64,000 nt of DNA from Tetragonia tetragonoides (lineage: Eukaryota; Streptophyta; Magnoliopsida; Caryophyllales; Aizoaceae), in assembly GCA_038025085.1 (NCBI GenBank), contig CM076141.1, positions 12,154,001 to 12,218,000 of the forward strand, in the 5' to 3' direction. Position numbers and translations under genes: made by a program. The notes under the pieces are model-generated. The model made no database searches and was not told the DNA's origin. It saw only the letters and a program-made list of their open reading frames with translations. Positions 11,239 to 21,913 of this stretch are shown one piece after another. Position 1 is the stretch's first letter; each line of letters begins with the position of its first letter.

Positions 11239-12056
11239 AGTTTTCTAGAGAGCTTCTCTCTCTAGAAACCCTAGTTTTCTCCAAAGTTTATTTTCAGCCG
11301 TCCCCAAGATTTATTCAAGCCCTCTTTCAAGATCTCCTCTTCTACAGCCACTTCTCTAGCCATCTCTTCCTATCTTAATCCTCAAGCTTCTTTCTAGTCC
11401 CCGCTTTGTTAAATTTCTTCACTTTTCAGATCTGTCCATCAACCCCAAAAAAAAAAAAAAAAAAAAAAACAGATCTGGTTGTCTTCTCGGGTGAGGAGTG
11501 AGAATATTGAAGATTCTCTCGTCGTCGGGGTCGTCTTTTGCTCGGAAAGTTCGAGGTTTGCTTCCCTTTCTGGTTTGCTTTGCTCGGTTCTGTTTTCAAG
11601 CCTTCCCGTCGACATTACTCGTCCTCTTCCCTCCGGGAACCTGAAAGACATGGTTGCTAGCTAGAAGCTCGTCTTCGTCACCGACTTTCTTCAGGAGTTG
11701 GTGATTGTTTTTGGCTAAAGTCCCTTTATAGAATTTGATGTTTTTTGGATCGTAGATCTAAAAAACTTAAAGAAAAAAAAACTTCTGTTTGTGGTGTCTT
11801 GAGGATTCTGATATTGATCCTTTTTGTGTTCCTGGGTCCTGGAGCTGATGAACAAAATGAAGTTGTAAGAGAAAGATGGTTCAATTTTTAGATTTTGTCT
11901 AATTTGTATCATTTTTAGACTTCCTTTTTATTTGTTCTTGGCTGTATTTGTCTTATCAAGTCCTTCACTAATATGTGAAGGCATATTAGGTTTAACCTTC
12001 AATGGAGGTTAATTACCAGGTTGTCTTGCCTTTTCAAAAAAAAAAAAAAAAAAAAA
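11239..12056 (+). mobile_element. Short poly(A) retroposon with 15-17 bp TSD
   Basis: The exact repeat AAGGAATCAAAACCAAT occurs at 11222-11238 and 12055-12071. It brackets an 818-bp segment that ends in about 21 A residues. Long TSD plus poly(A) is the hallmark of target-primed reverse transcription. The 5' part is CT-rich with a CCCTAG motif and there is an internal A run near 11447-11469. No long ORF is present. It could be an internally deleted L1 or a processed untranslated transcript. Confidence 0.8.
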
Positions 12057-12071
12057 GGAATCAAAACCAAT

Positions 12072-12604
12072 GTAAGCTAGGTAGGTTGCATGGAAACCAA
12101 TACGGACACGAACACGAACACGAACACAATAGTGAGACATGAAGTACTATTCAAAGAGGATATAAACTACAAAAACCTAATTGATGTCAGTGTTATGTCA
12201 TGTTCGGCGGCGTGTCGAATATGCGATATAAGTATACAAGTATACAACACTTATCCAAAATGTTCGTACTTCATGGTACACTAGGCGGAAGAAATAGGAA
12301 GGAAAACCAATAATGAAACAAGATTGGATAGTTTTGATTTTCGAACTCGCACTTCACATCTATAACCATGTGTACCTTCCCTGTTTACCATCTTAGCCAG
12401 AATCAACAAATAGATACTAATTTCACCATGTATTATATTAGGGTTACAGAATCATAGGAGGGGCATGACCTCCACTGATGCCCTCATGACTCTGTTGATT
12501 TTATCAGAATCCATAGCTGAATTACGAAAAAAATTGAGAAGAATTCCTAGAGAGAGTATAGAGAGAGTAAAGAGAGAGATTCGATCAATATTCTAGTTTT
12601 TTTT
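12072..12604. other. Intergenic; short repeats only
   Basis: Contains an (ACGAAC)n-like triple near 12105-12126 and a GA-rich tract near 12545-12585. No gene is visible. Confidence 0.5.
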
Positions 12605-12609
12605 CTCAT

Positions 12610-13036
12610 TATTTCGGGGGGTTGCAGTCAGCAATACCGGTGGGTCCATCTCGGTAGGTCCCTCCACGTCATCTGCAAGACAGATCAGACTATCCTCGGG
12701 GGTGGGTGAGGGATCCCCCCTCCAATTATGAAGTTATATATCTTGGAGATGAGCAAGGTATGAGTAGGGTATATGGTGTAGAGATGAGTTAGTTACCTTT
12801 GTACTCTCCTTTGGTATTTATAGGCAAGTGTTGCTTGTCTATAGGTCTATTGAGTTCGGCCCCTTCACTTGTCATGTCTTATTGGGCCTGTGTTATGTGG
12901 CCACGTGGGGATTATTTACAGGCCCCCAATCATTAGTCCCCAAGTTTCAAGCCTGGCCAAAGTGGACAGGTTTAGCAACTTAAGGATGATAGTGTGTCTC
13001 ATGTGGGCTTAGCCATATAGTCACGTGGGCTATTTA
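12610..13036 (-). mobile_element. 3' LTR of the Tat-type element (edge-truncated)
   Basis: A direct repeat of 16817-17257. Both copies share TGCAGTCAGCAAT, the CCTCCACGTCA block, a TATTTATAGGCAAGTGTTGC block and the CACGTGGGCTATTT end. This copy lacks the last 13 bases (ATGCCCCCAATCA on the plus strand) because the internal deletion runs into it. Confidence 0.9.
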
Positions 13037-13243
13037 CGCCTTCATCGCTGGCCGCGACCGGAAGGTGACATCGAATTGTGATAGCTCTATGACCCATTTG
13101 AGGAGTCGCCTGGAGGTTTTGCTTTGGTGCATTACCTGGTTCAGTGGTTGGCTTGTGAGTATTATGTTTCTATGTGCGTCGAAATATGGTCGTAGCTTCC
13201 GGCTTGCGAGCATCAGGGAAAAGGCTGCTTTCTCTGCCGTCAC
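13034..13243 (-). pseudogene. Truncated RNase H of the Tat-type element
   Basis: Residues such as LMLASRKLRPYFDAH and LLKWVIELSQFDVTFRSRP match the gypsy RNase H C-terminal half. Reading stops right after AMKA, where the coding sequence is fused to the 3' LTR. This is the left breakpoint of the integrase deletion. Confidence 0.85.
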
Positions 13244-13246
13244 ATA

Positions 13247-14340
13247 TTACTTCTCAGCCCCGGTTAAGGCGTGGCTTACGAAGTACACTGGAAGATGCTC
13301 TTTCACTTCCTCTCTTAATAGCACTCCACTCACGGCAGCGTCCGACACTGCCAGATACATGTAAAGTGTCTCTCCTGGCTTCGGGCTGCTGATGGCTGGT
13401 ATCTTGGCTAGGTGCTCTTTCAACTCTGCAAATGCCTGTTGTTGCTCTTGGTTCCACTGGAACTCCTTGTTATACTTCAATACTTTGAAAAATGGGAGGC
13501 AGCGGTCCACTGATTTACTTACAAACCGCGCCAGAGCCGCCATGCATCCTGTCAATTTTTGCACGTCCTTGATATTCTTGGGTTCTGGCAGCTCCATTAT
13601 TGCCCTCACTTTTTCTGGGTTAGCCTTAATGCCTCTGTGGTCGACAAGAAATCCCAAGAACTTTCCAGCCTCGACTCCGAACGCACACTTCTTAAGGTTT
13701 AACTGCATGTCAAACTTTCGTAGGCTCCTGAAGGTTTCTCTAAGGTCGTCAATGTGTTGCTCCGCCTCTTTGCTTTTAACAATCATGTCGTCTACGTATG
13801 CCTCCACATTCCATCCTTTCTGCTCTGCAAATACTCGATCCACCAATCGCTGGTATGTTGCCCTGACGTTCTTTATCCCAAAGGGCATCATTTTGTAACA
13901 GTATGTGCCTCCGCTGGTTATGAAGGCTACCTTCTTCTGATCCGCCTTGGCCATGTGGATCTGGGGGTAGCTAGAGAAGGCGTCCATGAAGCTTAGTAGT
14001 TTGTGTCCACATGTGGCATCTACCAGCTGGTCGATCCGCGGTAGGGGGTAACAGTCTTTAGGGCATGCTTTGTTCAACTCTATGAAATCGACGCACATCC
14101 TCCAGCTTCCGTTCGTCTTTTTGACCATGACCACGTTGGCCAATCACTCCGGGTATTGGCATTCCTCTATAATTCCGGCTTTAAGAAGCTTGTCTACCTC
14201 TTACGCTATGGCCACGTTCTTCTTTAATGAGAAGGCTCGTTTTTTTCTGAAGGATTCCCTTCTTGGCCTTGTCGGCGTTCAGTTCGTGTTTGATGATCTC
14301 TTGGTTAATTCCGGGCATGTCCGCTGCTGAGTAAGCGAAT
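13247..14340 (-). pseudogene. Reverse transcriptase of the Tat-type element
   Basis: The ORF at 14143-13247 carries RT motifs in order: the WRMCVDFIELNKACPKD block, MPFGIKN, the catalytic AYVDDMIVKS, LGFLVDHRGI and the start of the connection/RNase H domain (LAVSDAAVSGVLL). Upstream (to about 14340) the same protein continues through a frameshift and two stops, one of them TGG to TGA in the QYPEW context. A stop also separates it from the remaining RNase H. Confidence 0.9.
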
Positions 14341-14368
14341 ACGTCCTTGTACTCCCTGAGTAGCTAGG

Positions 14369-14971
14369 TTAGGTTAACCTTTTCGAGGGGAGGCAGCGCC
14401 TTTCCCACGTGGGGAGGCAACGCTCCTCGAAGTCGGCTCTTGCATCAAGTTCTTCAAGTGCGACTGTTTCTTGGATGGCTTTTGTTGTTTTACGTTCCTT
14501 CCGGTTGCGGCTAGATTGGGATGAGGATGATTCTCTTTTCTTGTCCAACATGGCTAACTCGGACATGTAACACCACTTGGCTGTCACTTGATTGCCTTTC
14601 AGCCTTCCCACCGTTCCTTTGTTTGTGACATAGAGCATCGTCTGATGATATGTCGATACTACCGCCTGGAGCTGATGAATTAGGGGTCTTCCGATGATTC
14701 CGTTGTAGGAGGATGGGACATTGATTACCAGCCATTCTACTATCGTATTTCTTTTGGCACTTCCTTCTCCTATCACGACCTCCAGCTCCAGCACCCCCAA
14801 TGGTTTTACTGCGTGGGTCGTGAATCCCGCCACGGGGATGGAAGCAGGCTTGATCTTTTCTATTCCCAGACCCATTCTTCTGATCGTGGAAGCGAATAGG
14901 ATATCCGCGGCACATCCTCTGTCCACTAGCAATTTCTGGACTTGGCACTCAGTTGTGTTGACTGCTACCAC
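14369..14971 (-). pseudogene. Aspartic protease region of the Tat-type element
   Basis: Retropepsin-like fold region with LLVDRGCAADIL in place of the family's usual D-S/T-G active-site loop, and a GIIGRPL motif near the flap-distal strand. The active-site serine/threonine is arginine, so catalysis should be lost. The C-terminal part is low-complexity and Arg/Lys-rich. Confidence 0.8.
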
Positions 14972-15476
14972 AAGTGGGTCCTCATGCGGAAATCTGACTC
15001 TTACCAGGTCTTCCTCGGTGAAGCTCGTGACCGGGGGGGGGGGGTGATACCTGCTGTGCCCCTATTTGAATGATCTAAAGCTGCATCCCTTTGAGGTGGC
15101 CGCGTCCCTCCAACGGTGCATTCGGGTGTCTACCCCCCCCCCCGTTATGACATCTATGATTTCCCTCTGGTGATTCGCTTCCTTCGCCTCTTCATCTCTT
15201 GGCTTGACATTCTTCTCTTTCTCCTTGTCAGCCTTGTATCTTTTAAGCTATCCTCTTTTGAGAAGATCCTCAAGTTATCTTTTAGATTCCGACACTCTTC
15301 TGTTGTGTGGCCGTGGTCTTTGTGATATTCGCACCATTTGTTGCGGTCTCTCTCCGTTTCTGGTGTTTGGAGTCTTCTCGGCTTCGTCTAGAATGGTTCT
15401 CTTCTGTGTGTGGCGACTATGGTAGCTCTGTTCTCTATGAGAGGTGCATAGTGCTCGAACTGCGTATTTCTTTGCT

Positions 15477-16629
15477 TTATCCTCTCGAGCTTCCGTTGCT
15501 TGTGATCCAGTCTGGGATGCCGGTCTCGACCTCTGTCTTTCTTCTGCTCACTGACCACTGCCCTGGCCGCGACCGGGGGTGGCTCCTTTTTGCTATAAGC
15601 TTCCTTGCAGTACGGTCGAATTCTTCCATTCGGATGTATCCTGCCGCCTTTGCCATTGCCTTTCCCAAGGTTGCGGGCATCTTTTTTGCGAGGACTCCCC
15701 TGTATTCTCCTTCCTGTAGACCATTCATGAGAGCAAACACCGCTACCTCTTGTTGAACATTGGGTATGTTTCCAGCTTCCGTATTGAACCTTCCCAGGAA
15801 ATCTTTGAGACTTTCGTTTTTGCCCTGTTTAACATTCATTAACTCCATCGAGAGTCTCTCCCTCTTCTTGTTGCTTATAAATCGTTTTGTCAGTAGGTCC
15901 GACAGCTCGTTGGAGCTGGATATGTATTCCGAAGGCAAGTTATTGAACCAATCTAGGGTTGTCCCCTCTAGGGTCGCTGGAAAGACTTTACACCATGCTC
16001 CATCCTCCGCCTCATTCAGCCACATCCTTGACTTTAAGTTGCTGATGTGGTCGTTGGGATCTTTCGATCCGTTATATGAGAGGTCCGGGACTTTAAGATT
16101 TTTTGAAAGTGGGGCTGCAAAAAATTTGAGGACTGTGGCTCTGGACTTTGATTGCCGCCTTTCCGAGGTGGGCCTTTATTCCTCCGTTACTCCGGCATTT
16201 AGTGGCTGTTCCTGGTCTGCTCAATCACCTCTTTCCCAAGCCTTTTTCAGCCTCGAGGAGTTCCTCCAGTTCCTCTCTTCTTCTTTTTACGACCGTTGCC
16301 AACGGGCTTGCCTGCATACTCCTCGGCCCTTGCCCCTTGTTGGGTTGGCCTTGATGATTCGGGAGTCGGCTTGTAGTGCTTTTTTGTTTCACTATCGACC
16401 TCTCTTCCTCCTCCTCATCAGACATCTCGAGTCTTCTCACCACTTCATCTTTGCTTTTAACGAGCTCTGTCACAATGCCCGCGGAGCCATTATGCCCCTG
16501 TGGCGTTCCTCCCTCCAGGATCGTTAACGCCTCTTTAAAGGCCGCTATTTGCGTCTCTCTTTTGGCCGCAGCTTGGGCTGCAGTCTTTTGGGTAGGGATG
16601 ACCGCAGTGTCCGTTGCTACTAGGGTCAC
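15477..16629 (-). pseudogene. gag of the Tat-type element
   Basis: Two open pieces on the minus strand. The first (16629-16225) is charged and low-complexity, with SDEEEEER and RRREELEELLEAEK stretches. The second (16025-15477) is a retrotransposon gag capsid domain: WLNEAEDGAWCKVFPATLEG, then TLDWFNNLPS and FLGRFNTEA. They are in different frames or stop-separated, so gag is broken. Further downstream on the same strand, near 15365-15300, a CEYHKDHGHTTEEC zinc-knuckle-like motif remains readable. Confidence 0.85.
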
Positions 16630-16796
16630 AAAGTCGGTCGCGGTCGTGTTCCTTGGCTCGGCCTTCCGCTACCGCTTCCTTCCGCCTCCGTAGATTTTTC
16701 TAGGGGTGTTGAGCCCTCCTTATTCAAAGGTTCCACCATTACCCCAGGGGGTAACCCGTTCGTTTCCTATTCGGATATTCCCACACGTTGGCAAAG

Positions 16797-16816
16797 TTCA
16801 CGTCGGGTTCACCAAA
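16797..16816 (-). other. Putative primer-binding site
   Basis: Directly inside the 5' LTR the minus strand reads TGGTGAACCCGACGTGAA. It begins with the TGG expected to pair with a tRNA CCA end. The matching tRNA was not identified. Confidence 0.5.
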
Positions 16817-17257
16817 TATTTTTTGGGGGGCTGCAGTCAGCAATGCTGGTGGGTCTGTCTTGGTAGGTCCCTCCACGTCACCTGCAAGACAGATCAGACT
16901 ACCCTCGGGGGTAGGTGAGGAATCCCCCCTCCAATGGTGAAGTTAGATATCTTGGAGATGATCAATGTATGAGTAGGGTATATGGTGTATAGATGAGTTA
17001 GTTACCTTTGTGCTCTCCTTTAGTATTTATAGGCAAGTGTTGCTTGTCTATAGGTCTATTGGGCTGGGCCCCTTCACTTGTCATGTCTTACTGGGCCTGT
17101 GTTGTGTGGCCACGTGGGATTATTTACAGGCCCCCAATTATTAGTCCCAAGTTTCAAGTCTGGCCGAAGTGGACAGGTTTACAAACTTAAGAAAGGTAGT
17201 GTGTCTCATGTGGGCTTATCCATACAGTCACGTGGGCTATTTGCATGCCCCCAATCA
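16817..17257 (-). mobile_element. 5' LTR of the Tat-type element
   Basis: A 441-bp LTR. On the minus strand it begins TGATTGGGGGCATGC and ends CCCCCCAAAAAATA. TATAAATA lies on the minus strand within it (TATTTATAGG on plus, near 17026) as a candidate TATA box. It is about 90% like the partner LTR by eye, so the insertion is not recent. Confidence 0.88.
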
Positions 17258-17262
17258 CTCAT

Positions 17263-17536
17263 CAATTAACATTCTAGTTATCCGACCTCAACATGCTTCA
17301 TTCGCATTTAATCCAGTAATATTAACTTCCTTTCATCTAACACAAAAAAACCTCATTTCCTCCACCCACCTACCGCCACTGAACCGTGCCTAACCAAATC
17401 GAATTCAGCCGACTTGACTTTGTCTCGGCTCGACTTGGCTTGACTACATCGCTATGCAGGCTTTCCTATCGATCATCCAGGAAAAAAAGAAGTAAAAGGA
17501 ACAATAAGAAGAAGAAAAATTAACATTACTTCCAGG
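17263..17536. repeat. Partial duplicate of the trihelix upstream region
   Basis: About 17278-17400 resembles about 18805-18930. Both carry TATCCGAC, then ATTAACTTCCTT, ATCTAACAC/ACCTAACAC and a CCACCCACC...CGCCAC...CTAACCAA pyrimidine-rich stretch. The second copy is the leader of the trihelix gene and the two flank the hAT-like element. No gene is visible in 17400-17536. Confidence 0.55.
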
Positions 17537-18775
17537 TAGGGCTGTTCACCGGTTCCGGATCGAACCAGACTGGACCGTTCTTGATCGGTCTGAGACCGGA
17601 CCCAACCGGGTTTTTAAAAAAGAGCCATGACCGATTTTAAACTTTTGACATCACTTGCCATCCGGTCCAGACCGGATCGAAACCCGGTCTGGCCGGCTCC
17701 GATGCACGGATACCTGGGCTGGGCCAAGTATCCCGTACCGGATACGTATCCGATACGGATACTGCTCGGATACGCCCCGGATACGGCTAAAAACGTATCG
17801 GATATATACCCTTGAAGTATCCTATTTTTTTGAATTAATTTAAATGCTGAAATAATTAGGATACGGCTGGGATACGGGGTGGATACGTGCGGGATACGAC
17901 TACAAGAAACTGATCCACAAATTTACCTAAAGCCAAACCCACCCAAACCCTAACCCCTCTTTCTCTCTCCCTCCTGCTCCAATCTGAGCTCAGCCACCGA
18001 GCCACCACCAAGCTCACGCCTCACCCACGACGGCCATGAGCCCACGACAACACAGAGCCGGCGAGCCCACGACAGGACCGAGCTCCTGCGAGTTGCGACA
18101 GCACCACCGAGCGAGCTCCTGCGACTCTGTGACAGCACAACCGAGCACGGCGTCCAGCTTAGATCGAGCGACAGCAACCGAGCCACCATCGATTCAGCCG
18201 ATAAGTCCTCCTCCCTTCCATCGATTCAGTCGGTTTTTTCAATTTCAGACAAAAATAATTTTGGTCTTTGCTTATTAGTTATTACTTTTTTTTTTTTTTT
18301 TTTGCTAATCTATTAGTTATTACTTAATAATATAATTTCTAGAATAAATTTAGTTGCTTTTTGAGTTGTTTGTTGTGAAGTTTGAGTCTTTTTATGTTTG
18401 AGTTGTAACTTGTTATGTTTGAGTCTTTTTAGGTCTTTTTAGTTTTTATGTAAGTTGTAAGTTGTGAAGTAAAACTGTTGTTTTGTAAGACTTTAATGTT
18501 TGCTTATGTTGATGGTTAAGATTATATGGTTTTGTTGTGTTGATGTGGTATTTTTTTAAAAGTTCGATTTTTTTTCCCTTTTTTTAATATATTATTATAT
18601 TATATATTGCCGTATTCGTATCCGGAAATTTTGAAATTGCAGTATCTCGTATTTGTATCTGTATCCGTATCCGTATCTGTGTCCATGCAACCTCGTAGCC
18701 GGTCCAAAAACATGACCCGTCTGGACAGGTCCGGTTTTGGCCGGGTCGGTTTGGACCGAAAGATGAACAGCACTA
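17537..18775. mobile_element. hAT-like non-autonomous element
   Basis: Ends TAGGGCTGTTCACC... and ...GATGAACAGCACTA form imperfect terminal inverted repeats. Flanks CTTCCAGG (17529-17536) and CTTTCGGG (18776-18783) match at 6 of 8 bases, as expected for an aged hAT TSD. Subterminal regions are packed with CCGG/GGTCCGG motifs and then GGATACG-type repeats (17700-17905), mirrored as GTATCCG on the right (18608-18690). The centre (about 17920-18240) holds a GC-rich stretch with AAACCCTAACCCC and no transposase. It ends about 250 bases upstream of the trihelix start codon. Confidence 0.7.
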
Positions 18776-19022
18776 CTTTCGGGTACGTAAGGCATTTCGA
18801 ATCGAACTATCCGACCCGAATAAGCTCCTTCCGGGTCGGATCCTATTAACTTCCTTCCACCTAACACTCAAACCTCTCCTTTCCTACTTACCTCCTTCAC
18901 CCACCCACCGCCACCCCACCACCACTAACCAACCTACAACAACCACCCACCACCACACCATTCCACATCTCATTTCTTCCCCAATCTCTCTCTCTTTCTC
19001 TCTCCTCAAACTCTAGAAAAAT

Positions 19023-19907
19023 ATGTCCAATTCACCACCAACAGCCATCCCAACAGGTATCCCATTCCCGTCAACAATCTCTCTCTCTCACCATCACCAT
19101 CTTCTTCACTCTCTCTCTCCTCCCAAAAAACCCCAACCAGTCCCATGGACACACGAAGAAACCCTAAACTTAATCCGTGCATACCAAGAAAAATGGTACT
19201 CTGTCAAACGCGGTCAACTCAAAGCCTCTCATTGGGAAGAAGTTGCAGTTATAATCGCCGCTCGTTGTGGTTTAGATGAACCTTCTAAATCAGCAACTCA
19301 ATGTCGCCATAAAATCGAAAAACTCCGTAAACGTTACCGCGCTGAAAAATCCAAAAATTTGCCCACTTCTTGGGTTTATTTCTCTCTCATGGATCATCTC
19401 CATCGTGGCCCTTTACCTATCTCCGCCGTCGCACCAAACCCTAGCGCCACCGTGAACACCGCCGTGAGTGGTGGCACTTTTGGGGGAGAGGATTTTGGAG
19501 GTGGATCGGTGAGAGAAAGGCGGAATTTTGGTGGGTTTTCTCAGAGGGGAAATGGTTATGATAGAGATTTGGGATTGGAGGGTGGAAAAGAGGAGATTGA
19601 ATTTGAAGAGGAGAGAGAAACTGAGGAGAGAGAAAATGAAGGTGGGGATGATGGGATGGGGGAAATGTTGGCAGTGGAGATGAGGGGGTTTGTGGCGAGG
19701 TTTATGAAGGTGGAGAGGAGGAAAATGGAGGTCATGAGAGAGACTGAGAGGTTTAGGATGGAAATGGAGAATAAGAGGTTGGAGATGATAATTGGTTCTC
19801 AGAAGAGGACTGTTGATATGATTAGTAAGATCTTTGGTGGTAATGGTGATGGTTCTAAGAATAAGAAGATGAAGATGAAGATGATGATGATGTCTCAAGA
19901 TTTGTGA
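19023..19907 (+). CDS. Trihelix (GT-type) transcription factor, SIP1/ASIL-like
   Basis: An intact single-exon gene of 294 aa. A Myb/SANT-like trihelix DNA-binding domain spans about residues 41-125, with conserved tryptophans at W42 (PWTHEETLNLIRAYQEKWY), W71 (HWEEVAVIIAARC) and W117 (TSWVYFSLMDHL) and a CRHKIEKLRKRYR helix between. A long C-terminal helix rich in Glu, Arg and Met (about 200-270) fits the dimerising coiled coil of the SIP1 clade. The lysine-rich tail (KNKKMKMK) could help nuclear import. The start is the first ATG after a pyrimidine-rich leader. Family role: a nuclear DNA-binding regulator, repressive in ASIL members; the target is unknown here. A hAT-like element ends about 250 bases upstream and may affect its promoter. 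Confidence 0.9.
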   Translation: MSNSPPTAIPTGIPFPSTISLSHHHHLLHSLSPPKKPQPVPWTHEETLNLIRAYQEKWYSVKRGQLKASHWEEVAVIIAARCGLDEPSKSATQCRHKIEKLRKRYRAEKSKNLPTSWVYFSLMDHLHRGPLPISAVAPNPSATVNTAVSGGTFGGEDFGGGSVRERRNFGGFSQRGNGYDRDLGLEGGKEEIEFEEERETEERENEGGDDGMGEMLAVEMRGFVARFMKVERRKMEVMRETERFRMEMENKRLEMIIGSQKRTVDMISKIFGGNGDGSKNKKMKMKMMMMSQDL

Positions 19908-20596
19908 AGTGGAAATTGATGATGGTTGATGTTTGGAATAAAATGGTTTTGTGGATGGATTTGGATGTCATGATGTAAACAATAAGAATGTCATGGATGT
20001 CTAATTTGTTTGTTTAGTTAGTGTTTTGTGTACTTTGTAGTTTTGGTTTTTGCAATTTTGTAGGTGATTATAGTTTTTGTATAGTTTAGGCCTTTAGGGT
20101 TGGAAAATATTCATCTCTTGATTGTAAGGTAACTTTGTTGGAGTTGTTCTCAATAGTGATTTGTCTTTGACAGTGACACGATAATGATTCTTAGCATATT
20201 CAATGTTTGATTTTTTGTGCTGTCCTGCTTGGCCTTTGCATCTGCAACTTGTTTACAAGATTTTGGAGCTGGCATCATATTCGTACGTTTTTAGCACTCT
20301 TGTATTGAAGAACAAGTATGGAGAGATTGAGCTTACTCACTGGGGAAGGCTAACAGTATTTTTAAGATAACTATACTGTATAAGTATAATCAACTGTACA
20401 AAATAATTTTTGAGTCACTATTGCTATTAGTTTTTCAGACAACACAGACCCAAACACTAAAAGTTCACCAAAAGATAATGCTAAATAAAGGAAGATGCAT
20501 GAATATTTGGATTTCAGATCTGAAAAAATAAGTTCAAAAAGAGAACAGCACCATGTAGGACGTTCCAGAATTTTCTTTGAATTATAATCCTTGTGA
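19908..20596. other. Trihelix 3' flank
   Basis: T-rich sequence on the plus strand, including TTTGTTTGTTTAGTTAGTG and ATAATGATT motifs usable as a 3'UTR and poly(A) region. No further gene is supported. Confidence 0.5.
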
Positions 20597-21450
20597 ATAA
20601 CCTTGCACAGCTTGAATCTGCATCTGAGGCTGCAATCTCGGGAGTGACTATTCAAGTTGCTGAGCTGCGTCAAGATTGCTTCTGTGGCAATATAATTTGA
20701 AATGGTAAGTTGCTCTGGGCCAGTGCTGCCTTAACCATTGTTCCACAACCTTGTGCATCAGGCACCGAAGTTACCATCAGCCTCTGGAGAGACCTGATGA
20801 TTGAATGAACTAAGCATTCACAGAATCGCACAATCACATTAAAATTCCTCCGCTTACTGGGCAGCCGGAAGACGAAAGATTTGCACTTGAACACAGGCTG
20901 GCAGAACCTCAGATATTTTGTCCCTCAAAGAAGTACATTATTCGCGAGACGGCTGATGGCACTGGAGACGGTCAATTCTCCAAGTGATCAATGGTTGAGA
21001 AAACACTTCACGACTGTTGATTGCCCTCTGAAGTGTAAGGCATATGTAGGGGAGGCTGTGGTCGTATTGGAAGTTTGCAACTGAAACTGGTTAAGAAAAA
21101 GGATTACAGTCAGTGAGGCCTCGATTTGAAGGAGCTGCTGCAAGAGCAGAATCGACTGTCAGAATCTCGCCTGAAGTCCTGCTATCAAGATCATAAACTA
21201 CAATATTGCTTTGATTTCGCTGGAACTATTGCATATGCTTCTTGAGGCTGGCAATGGCTTGGAAGTCTGGAGGGAGGTCAGAGGATTAGATGGCTGCAAC
21301 TTGCAATGTATCAAGACCTGAGCTTGCCTCAGATGCTCAGTGTGTTTCCTTCCCCAGCGACATGACTTTTGGGTTCACATAAAATAGATTGGCAGGACGA
21401 CTTTGATGCTCAACTTGTCACCTCTTCCAAATTTCCAAGACTTCTGCAAT
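20597..21450 (-). pseudogene. EAF1 pseudogene, C-terminal (Gln-rich) piece
   Basis: Collinear, same-strand similarity to the C-terminal exon of the intact EAF1 gene at 41-43 kb. 20597-20700 parallels about 41498-41610 (shared CTTGAATCTG/CTGAATCTG, GAGGCTGC and ATTCAAGTTGCTG/GCTCAAGTTGCTG runs). About 21250-21340 parallels about 42258-42345, and about 21390-21445 parallels about 42430-42485. It is full of indels and stops and encodes nothing. Much of the CAG-rich part is lost. The other part of the same pseudogene lies beyond the tandem array. Confidence 0.72.
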
Positions 21451-21742
21451 TAACACAAGTCGATCATTTGGAAACTTAACCTAGCTCTGATGTTCATAAT
21501 TTTACTCAGGATGCACACAATACTAATGTCAAAGCAATCCCATAAGATTTCAAGAGAATGCAAACATATCAAGTGAACATATACACAGCTCCTCAAATAC
21601 GTATTGTTGATTTGTTTAGATCCTTGCCAACGCGCTCATGCTGACAGAATCAGATTTGTTTATACATAATGACTAGATCAGGCCAGGGCTACATTCACTG
21701 ATACTCAAATTGGCACAACAGTACATTCTTTATTTTGCTCAA

Positions 21743-21905
21743 ACTCAAACATGTAATAGACAAATACATTATGTGAACTTGCGTTCTTCATCAATTACGT
21801 ACAGAAGTAATTTATATATCACCAAACAAGACAGATAATATACGGAATGCAGCTATATGTCATTTGTCAAACAAATTAAAAGAGCATGAGACAAACACAA
21901 AAATT
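21743..21905. repeat. Block A copy 1 (uninterrupted)
   Basis: A roughly 160-bp sequence whose left half (to ATATCACC near 21822) reappears at about 23382-23463. Its right half (from AAACAAGACAGATAA) reappears at about 33141-33232. It gives the pre-insertion sequence for the array locus. Confidence 0.7.
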
Positions 21906-21913
21906 AAATTAAA

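Larger units (their letters stand above)
12605..17262 (-). mobile_element. Tat-type Ty3/gypsy element lacking integrase, with CTCAT TSD
   Basis: A complete insertion bounded by CTCAT at 12605-12609 and 17258-17262. Reading the minus strand: 5' LTR (17257-16817), a putative primer-binding site starting TGGTGAACCCGACGTGAA, gag (16629-15477), zinc knuckle (about 15365-15300), protease (about 14971-14369), reverse transcriptase (about 14330-13247), a truncated RNase H (13243-13034), then immediately the 3' LTR (13036-12610). Integrase, the end of RNase H, the polypurine tract and about 13 bases of the 3' LTR edge are missing. It is non-autonomous, and stops and frameshifts break every module. Confidence 0.9.

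Noticed and set aside
13065..16693. Plus-strand open frames across the Tat-type element
   Set aside because: They are antisense shadows of gag, protease and RT on the minus strand.
17950..18278. Frames of about 80 codons inside the hAT-like element as a gene
   Set aside because: Low-complexity and GC-driven, no domain, and both strands are equally open.
19413..19898. 161-codon minus-strand frame, His/Leu-rich
   Set aside because: Antisense of the trihelix coding sequence; composition reflects reversed Glu/Met codons.
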